48,557 bases of DNA from assembly GCA_963205495.1 (NCBI GenBank), contig CAUJIN010000008.1, positions 1-48,557 of the forward strand, read 5' to 3'. Shown piece after piece: positions 44,011 to 48,557 of the stretch; positions within the stretch are counted from its first letter, which is position 1, and each line of letters starts with the position of its first letter. The position numbers were made by a program, and so were the translations under genes. Under the pieces are notes generated by a model. The model did no database searches and had not been told where the DNA came from. It saw only the letters and a program-made list of their open reading frames with translations. This stretch comes from Pseudomonadota bacterium (GTDB taxonomy: Bacteria > Pseudomonadota > Gammaproteobacteria > Xanthomonadales > Xanthomonadaceae).

Positions 44011-45066
44011 ATGCCCGATACCCCGAACCCCATCGACCGCGCCGGCGGCACCGGGCCGTCCACCGGCGTCCTGCTGGTCAACCTGGGGACGCCAGATGCG
44101 CCGGAACCTCGCGCATTGCGCCGGTATCTTGCCGAGTTCCTCCGCGATCGTCGCGTTGTGGAACTACCCCGCCCGCTCTGGCTCCCGATTCTGTATGGCT
44201 TCCTCCTGCCGTTTCGCGCGCCCCGGTCGGCGGCGCTGTACCGCAGCATCTGGACCGAGCGCGGCTCGCCGCTGGCCTTCCACAGCCGGGACCTGGCCGA
44301 GGCGCTCGCCGCGCGGCTGGCGCCGCGCGCGCGGGTGCGGCTGGCGATGCGCTATGGCGAGCCCACCGTGGCCTCGCAGCTTCGCGCGCTGCGCGAGGAC
44401 GGCGTGCAACGCCTCCTCGTGCTGCCGCTGTACCCGCAGTATTCGGGCACCACCACCGCCTCGGTGTTCGACGCTGTGAGCGCCGAGCTGGGGCGCTGGC
44501 GGCGCTGGCCGGAACTGCACCTGATTGCCGATTATCACGACGATGAAGCGTGGATCGATGCAGTTGCCGGCTCGATCCGGGCACATCGCGCCGCGCAGGC
44601 GGTGCCTGCGCACCTGCTGTTCTCGTTCCACGGCATCCCGCAGCGCTGCGTGGACCGGGGCGATCCCTATGCCGACCAGTGCCGCGCCAGCGCCCGCGCC
44701 ATTGCCGCGCGGCTGGGGCTTGCCGAGGCGGACTGGTCGATGTCGTTCCAGTCGCGCCTGGGGCGCGCGCAGTGGCTTGCGCCCTATACCGACCAGACCG
44801 TGCGCGCGCTGGCGGCGCGCGGGGTGCGGCATCTGGACGTGGTGTGCCCGGGTTTTGCGGTGGACTGCCTGGAGACGCTGGAGGAAATCGCGGTGCAGAA
44901 CGCCGGCTTCTTCCGCGCGGCCGGCGGCGAGGCGCTGCGCTACATCCCCGCGCTCAACGCCGGTGCGGCCCACGTCGAGGCGCTGGCCGCACGGCTGGAT
45001 CGGCACCTGGACGCCGCGCCCGGCGCGGAGTTCAGCGCGCCAGCAGGGCGCGCAGTTCACGCTTGA
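44011..45066 (+). CDS. hemH: Ferrochelatase
   Basis: Inserts Fe2+ into protoporphyrin IX, the last step of heme b synthesis. The protein has 351 residues from the ATG at 44011 (MPDTPNPIDRAGG), chosen because it precedes the conserved GVLLVNLGTPDAPEPRALRRYLAEFLRDRRVVELPR. LVLPLYPQYSGTTTASVFDA, LLFSFHGIPQRCVDRGDPYADQC (active-site His in SFHGIP), WSMSFQSRLGRAQWLAPYTD and DVVCPGFAVDCLETLEEIAVQN complete the family signature. The last 35 bp overlap the convergent metallopeptidase gene. Confidence 0.96.
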   Translation: MPDTPNPIDRAGGTGPSTGVLLVNLGTPDAPEPRALRRYLAEFLRDRRVVELPRPLWLPILYGFLLPFRAPRSAALYRSIWTERGSPLAFHSRDLAEALAARLAPRARVRLAMRYGEPTVASQLRALREDGVQRLLVLPLYPQYSGTTTASVFDAVSAELGRWRRWPELHLIADYHDDEAWIDAVAGSIRAHRAAQAVPAHLLFSFHGIPQRCVDRGDPYADQCRASARAIAARLGLAEADWSMSFQSRLGRAQWLAPYTDQTVRALAARGVRHLDVVCPGFAVDCLETLEEIAVQNAGFFRAAGGEALRYIPALNAGAAHVEALAARLDRHLDAAPGAEFSAPAGRAVHA

Positions 45067-45790
45067 AAGGCAGTCCGTCCTCGCGCAGATAGCGTCGCTG
45101 CGCGCGCCAGTCGGGGAAGCGCTGCTCCACCTCGCGCCAGAACGCCGGCGAGTGGTTGGGCTGGATCAGGTGGCACAGCTCGTGCACCAGCACGTATTCG
45201 AACGCGGCCGGCGGCGCCAGCACCAGCGCCAGATCGAGCGAGAGCGTGCCCGAGGCGCTCATCGAACCCCACAGCGAGGACAGCGGGCGGATGCGCCACA
45301 GGCGCGGCGCGCGCGGCAGGCCGGGCAGGTAGCGCGGCAGCCAGCGCCCGACGTCGGCGCGGGCCTGGGTCACGAGGAATTCGCCGAGCGCGCGGCGCGC
45401 GGCATCGGCAGGCGCGGCAGCGGGCAGGTCGATCACCAGGCGCTCGTCCTCCTGCGCCACGCGCAGCCAGCGGCTGTCGCGCCAGAGCACGTCGAGCGGG
45501 CGGCCGCGCAGCGAGACCCGCGCCGGTTCTCCCGGCGCCAGCGCGCGCATCGATATCGGGGCGCCGGGGTCTTCGGCGAGGTGGTCGGCGAGCCAGTCCA
45601 GGTGAAGATCGAGGAAGCGCCGTGCTTCCTGCACCGAAACGCCGGGCGGCACGGTCAGGCGCGGGCCGCGCTCGGAAACCAGCAGCCGCAGCCGCCGCGC
45701 GCGCGGATCGATGACCCGCAGCACGCCGGCATCGCGCCCGTCCGGCAGGCGCACCGTGAGGGTGTCGCGCTGCTGGCGGCGGCGCAACAC
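45032..45790 (-). CDS. DUF45 / YgjP-like metallopeptidase
   Basis: A 252-residue protein with the YgjP/WLM-type zinc motif YVLVHELCHLIQPNHSPAFWREVEQRFPDW (HExxH and a later His). The N-terminal part (LRVIDPRARRLRLLVSERGPRLTVPPGVS... RFLDLHLDWL) matches the family beta-rich start. I chose GTG 45790 (VLRRRQQRDTLTV); TTG 45799, which would overlap the rdgC stop as TTGA, is an alternative. Longer starts run back through rdgC. It is co-transcribed with rdgC. Substrate unknown. Confidence 0.83.
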   Translation of the reverse strand: MLRRRQQRDTLTVRLPDGRDAGVLRVIDPRARRLRLLVSERGPRLTVPPGVSVQEARRFLDLHLDWLADHLAEDPGAPISMRALAPGEPARVSLRGRPLDVLWRDSRWLRVAQEDERLVIDLPAAAPADAARRALGEFLVTQARADVGRWLPRYLPGLPRAPRLWRIRPLSSLWGSMSASGTLSLDLALVLAPPAAFEYVLVHELCHLIQPNHSPAFWREVEQRFPDWRAQRRYLREDGLPFKRELRALLAR

Positions 45791-45795
45791 GCCGC

Positions 45796-46707
45796 TCAAG
45801 CCTCGGCGGCGCTGAGCGAGAGTTCGGCCTCGAGGCGCTCCAGCAGCAGGCGCAATTCGCCGCTCATCAGCGCGAAAGTCGCATCCAGCTCGGCCTCGCG
45901 CGAGGAGCTGTCGTCCTTTTCCAGCGATTCGGTGGCCGTTTCCAGGAACTTGAGCTTGCGGATCACCAGGTCTTCGCCCAGCACGAAGGACAGGCGATCG
46001 GCGAACACCAGCTCCAGCTGGAAGCATTGCTTTCCGACCTTGAGGTGCTCGCGCACTTCGTCGCTGTCGAGCATCTGGCGGCGGCATTTGACGATGGCGC
46101 CCGAATCCACCGGGTCGCGCAGCTCGCATTCCTCACCCAGCGCGAAGCCGTCCGGCAGCGCCTCGCCGGCCAGCCAGCCGGTCATCAGCGCGCGCGCGCT
46201 GGATTCGGCGTTGACCGGCAGCGCCGGGAACGAGCCCAGCGCCTCGCGCACGCCCGAGACAAGCGCTTCGGCGTTCTTGCGGCTGGAGGTGTCGACCACC
46301 AGCCAGTTCGCGTCCAGGTCCAGATAGGCCGGCACCCGCGAAGGCTTGGAGAAGGCGCGCGGCAAAAGGTCGGTGAGGACTTCGTCCTTGAGCCGCTTGC
46401 GCTCGCGCCCGCCGGGACTGCGACCCTCCTGTTCGCGGATGGCGTCGAGCCTGGCCGAAAGGGCCTCGTTCACCACCGAGGCGGGCAGGATCTTGTCCTC
46501 GCCGCCCAGCACCAGCAAAAGGCAATTGCCGATGCGGTGCGACAGCGCCTCGTGGCCGCGCCCGAAGGGAGATACGAAGCCGCGCGAGGAAAGCTCCAGC
46601 GGGCCGACCGCCTTGAGCGCGTGCTCGGGCAGGCGTTCGGGCAGGGCATCGAGCGCATCGCGCAGGCTGGAGGGAAAGCGGAACAGGGTGAGGTTGCGAA
46701 AGAGCAT
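45796..46707 (-). CDS. rdgC: Recombination-associated protein RdgC
   Basis: A 303-residue ring-forming DNA-binding protein that modulates RecA-dependent recombination. MLFRNLTLFRFPSSL is the conserved RdgC start; FVSPFGRGHEALSHRIGNCLLLVLGGEDKILPASVVNEAL, EGRSPGGRERKRLKDEVLTDLLPRAFSKPS, AYLDLDANWLVVDTSSRKNAEALVSGVREALGSFP and DECELRDPVDSGAIVKCRRQ-type sequence (EECELRDPVDSGAIVKCRRQ) follow. A C-rich repeat lies directly before its ATG. The metallopeptidase gene follows within 10 bp. Confidence 0.96.
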   Translation of the reverse strand: MLFRNLTLFRFPSSLRDALDALPERLPEHALKAVGPLELSSRGFVSPFGRGHEALSHRIGNCLLLVLGGEDKILPASVVNEALSARLDAIREQEGRSPGGRERKRLKDEVLTDLLPRAFSKPSRVPAYLDLDANWLVVDTSSRKNAEALVSGVREALGSFPALPVNAESSARALMTGWLAGEALPDGFALGEECELRDPVDSGAIVKCRRQMLDSDEVREHLKVGKQCFQLELVFADRLSFVLGEDLVIRKLKFLETATESLEKDDSSSREAELDATFALMSGELRLLLERLEAELSLSAAEA

Positions 46708-46758
46708 CGGATCGGGGATTCGGAAATGGAGAGTCGGGGGTCGGGGTCGGGTAGGGAT
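46708..46758 (-). repeat. C-rich GATCCC/GAATCCCC repeat before rdgC
   Basis: On the minus strand this run reads GATCCCTACCCGACCCCGAC followed by CCGAATCCCCGATCC, ending directly at the rdgC ATG. It resembles the C-rich run upstream of yqeY (14406-14432). Both lie immediately 5' of a start codon and leave no normal ribosome site. Confidence 0.45.
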
Positions 46759-46773
46759 CGGGAAGGACGGGCT

Positions 46774-47706
46774 TCAGCCGGTCAGGATCGACAGGCCGTC
46801 GTCGGCGCGGCTGTCGCCGTGCAGCGCCACCGGCACCTCGGCTTCATCCGCGTGCGCGCCGGCCGCTTCGCCCGCCAGCCAGGCGTGGGTGTCGGGCAGA
46901 GGCGCCTGGCTGCGGCGGCCGAGTGCATGGAAATCGAACAGGTTGCGGTCGGCCAGCTGCGAAGGCCGCACGTCGGAAAGCGCGCGCACGATCTGGTTGA
47001 CCCGTCCCGGCGAGCTGCGGTCCCACTCGGCCAGCAGCCGCTCGGCCTGCTTGCGCTGAAGGTTGGGCTGGGAGCCGCACAGGTTGCACGGAATGATCGG
47101 AAAGCCGCGCTCCTCGGCATAGCGCGCGATGTCGGTCTCCTTGCAATACGCCAACGGCCGGATCACCACGTGGCGGCCGTCGTCGCTCAGGAGCTTGGGC
47201 GGCATCGAGGCGAGCCTGGCGTGGAAGAAGAGGTTCATCAGGAAGGTGGCGGCGAGGTCGTCGCGGTGGTGGCCCAGGGCGATCTTGGTGAAGCCCTGCT
47301 CGGTGGCGTGCGAGTACAGCGCGCCGCGGCGCAGGCGCGAGCACAGCGAACACTGGGTCTTGCCCTCGGGCACCACGCGCTGCACCACGGAATAGGTGTC
47401 CTGCTCCAGGATGGTGAAATCGACCCCGAGCCCGCGCAGGTAGGCCGGCAGCACTTCCTCCGGGAAGCCGGGCTGCTTCTGGTCGAGGTTGACCGCCACC
47501 AGCGAGAACTTCACCGGCGCGCGCGCCTGAAGCTGCAGCAGGATGTCCAGCAGGGTGTGGCTGTCCTTGCCGCCGGACAGGCACACCATCACCTTGTCGC
47601 CTTCCTCGATCATGCCGAAGTCGGCGATCGCCTGACCCACATGCCGGCGCAGGCGCTTTGCGAGCTTGTGGTTCTCCAGTTCCTGTTTGCGGGCAGGGGC
47701 GTTCAT
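46774..47706 (-). CDS. ttcA: tRNA 2-thiocytidine biosynthesis protein TtcA
   Basis: Thiolates C32 in certain tRNAs using a [4Fe-4S] cluster and ATP. From the ATG at 47706 ([27 protein letters not shown]) the protein has 310 residues. The PP-loop is [17 protein letters not shown]. The Cys pairs are [16 protein letters not shown] and [15 protein letters not shown], the TtcA cluster ligands. [44 protein letters not shown] is the conserved central region. It is divergent from the YdcH-like gene. Confidence 0.97.
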   Translation of the reverse strand: MNAPARKQELENHKLAKRLRRHVGQAIADFGMIEEGDKVMVCLSGGKDSHTLLDILLQLQARAPVKFSLVAVNLDQKQPGFPEEVLPAYLRGLGVDFTILEQDTYSVVQRVVPEGKTQCSLCSRLRRGALYSHATEQGFTKIALGHHRDDLAATFLMNLFFHARLASMPPKLLSDDGRHVVIRPLAYCKETDIARYAEERGFPIIPCNLCGSQPNLQRKQAERLLAEWDRSSPGRVNQIVRALSDVRPSQLADRNLFDFHALGRRSQAPLPDTHAWLAGEAAGAHADEAEVPVALHGDSRADDGLSILTG

Positions 47707-47834
47707 GGGATGGGTTCCGGCGGTGGACGCGCTGCGAAGGCGCGCGTTGGACCGGTCATTGTAGCCGGGCTTTCGCGCAGCCCGGCCGCCCCGTAAGCTA
47801 GGCGAACGCACGCGCCCGGCCGCCGCCCTTCGCC

Positions 47835-48035
47835 ATGTCCGAAACCGCCGATATCGTCCAGCAGATTTCCGCCCTGCGCTGCGAGCACCGCCAGCTGGAC
47901 GAGGCTATCGCCCGCATCACCCAGGACGCCTGGATCGACCAGCTCGACCTGACCCGCATGAAGCGCCGCAAGCTCCGCATCAAGGACATGATCGCCTACC
48001 TGGAAAGCCGGCTCATCCCCGACCTGGGGGCGTGA
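47835..48035 (+). CDS. YdcH-like DUF465 protein
   Basis: A 66-residue helical protein: [47 protein letters not shown]. This is the DUF465/YdcH pattern (HxxLDxxI... LxxMKRxKLxxKDxI), a small two-helix coiled coil of unknown function. It is divergent from ttcA and converges with the lipoprotein gene 20 bp away. Confidence 0.88.
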   Translation: MSETADIVQQISALRCEHRQLDEAIARITQDAWIDQLDLTRMKRRKLRIKDMIAYLESRLIPDLGA

Positions 48036-48055
48036 GGGCCGCAGGTTCTTTTGGG

Positions 48056-48400
48056 TTAGCCAGTTTCGGTTTCGCTTGCGCAGCTCTTCTTGATGTACGC
48101 CTGTTCCAATGCTTCGTGCTCGCCCTTGAGGCGCGATAATTCTTGAGCCTCTATGCCGTCGCCCTTCAGGAAGAACAGGGTTGGCCAAAACAGAATGAGA
48201 CCCACCCCCATTTTGGTTTTGTCACCTGATGCGCGCTTGTCTACGGTGCCTGCTACTTCGCTGAGTCGGCCTTGGATACGTTGGTTTTCTTCGCGCATCT
48301 GTTGGCAGTTGTAGCCGTCGTATGTCATTGGTGACACATACATTGCCTTGATTTCCTTGGAATTGCTTGCGCAACCTGCCAACAGGGAAAAACAAGCCAT
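48056..48400 (-). CDS. Small lipoprotein, 5' end probably truncated by the inverted-repeat element
   Basis: From ATG 48400 the protein has 114 residues: MACFSLLAGCASNSKEIKAMYVSPMTYDGYNCQQMREENQRIQGRLSEVAG, then a hydrophobic VGLILFWPTLFFLKGDG and an EAQELSRLKGEHEALEQAYIKKSC tail. The lipobox is LAGC. The frame stays open upstream as GTTFAL before MACF, which would complete a normal signal peptide, but it reaches a stop (TAA, 48424-48422) inside the element and has no charged Met start. A TTG at 48403 is the only other start. GC content is visibly lower than in neighbours. Small lipoproteins of this type are usually uncharacterised. Confidence 0.72.
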   Translation of the reverse strand: MACFSLLAGCASNSKEIKAMYVSPMTYDGYNCQQMREENQRIQGRLSEVAGTVDKRASGDKTKMGVGLILFWPTLFFLKGDGIEAQELSRLKGEHEALEQAYIKKSCASETETG

Positions 48401-48416
48401 CAATGCGAAAGTTGTT

Positions 48417-48557
48417 CCTGATTAGCCCTGAGTCTCAGCTGTAAAGCTCCCTCTCCCCCATGCAAATGGGGGAGAGGGTTGGGGTGAGGGGGCTTTCGGA
48501 GCCGTTCCGCGAAGACCGCAATAGCGCCTCCCAGCGCGTACCCCCCTCACCCTAGCC
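48417..48557. repeat. 141-bp exact copy of the window's first 141 bases (partial MITE-like element)
   Basis: Positions 48417-48557 are identical to 1-141: the left terminal inverted repeat, the first hairpin and part of the second. The copy is cut off by the end of the window. An exact 141-bp end overlap equals a common assembler maximum k-mer, so it is the join or branch point of an assembly graph as well as a biological repeat. Confidence 0.9.

Overview
The window is a high-GC chromosomal segment from a gammaproteobacterium of the Xanthomonadales (Lysobacterales) type. The evidence is the gene content and order: algZ-algR-hemC, tsaD facing rpsU-yqeY with dnaG nearby, tatABC next to a WYL regulator, an ECF sigma factor overlapping a TPR-type Ser/Thr kinase, REP-type palindromes, and a TonB-dependent receptor. 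I see no rRNA, tRNA, CRISPR array or prophage. The last 141 bases repeat the first 141 exactly and fall inside a small inverted-repeat element. The window is therefore probably a chromosomal stretch bounded by copies of that element, not a replicon: it carries many essential genes and no replication genes.

Layout. 1-1404: a MITE-like element with 23-bp terminal inverted repeats, gene-poor sequence, and a Phd/RelE-type toxin-antitoxin pair flanked by 48-bp direct repeats. 1472-6069: a secreted beta-helix protein, a DUF454 membrane protein, and an ECF sigma factor with a kinase gene broken by one extra base. 6177-15381: housekeeping genes (rph, ppk2, a methyltransferase, the algZ-algR-hemC-hemerythrin operon, tsaD, rpsU, yqeY, a GNAT). 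15401-24858: a REP pair, a TonB-like lipoprotein, dnaG, ppa, DUF2333 and DUF349 proteins, argS and a SPOR protein.

24904-32878 is the most distinctive block. A secreted sugar-dehydrogenase-like beta-propeller lies divergent to a TonB-dependent receptor, followed by a secreted beta-helix protein and phoB-phoR. The receptor, the beta-helix gene and phoB each have a Pho box (7+4+7 geometry) placed 10 bp before a plausible -10 element. This predicts a phosphate-starvation outer-membrane uptake system next to its own regulator. PhoR here has no membrane anchor.

32883-37165: a beta-hydroxyacid dehydrogenase, speA and two envelope proteins. 37274-39674: a second ECF sigma/kinase module carrying two in-frame amber codons and a frameshift. 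39758-48400: a WYL regulator with tatCBA, a SYLF lipid-binding protein, a PEP-CTERM-like secreted protein, hemH, a DUF45 metallopeptidase with rdgC, ttcA, a YdcH-like protein, and a lower-GC lipoprotein whose 5' end appears cut by the inverted-repeat element.

Themes: tight operons with GTGA start/stop overlaps, envelope and secretion functions (Tat, SPOR, TonB, C-terminal tail motifs), heme synthesis (hemC, hemH), polyphosphate and phosphate metabolism (ppk2, ppa, phoBR), and two decaying copies of one sigma/kinase regulatory module.
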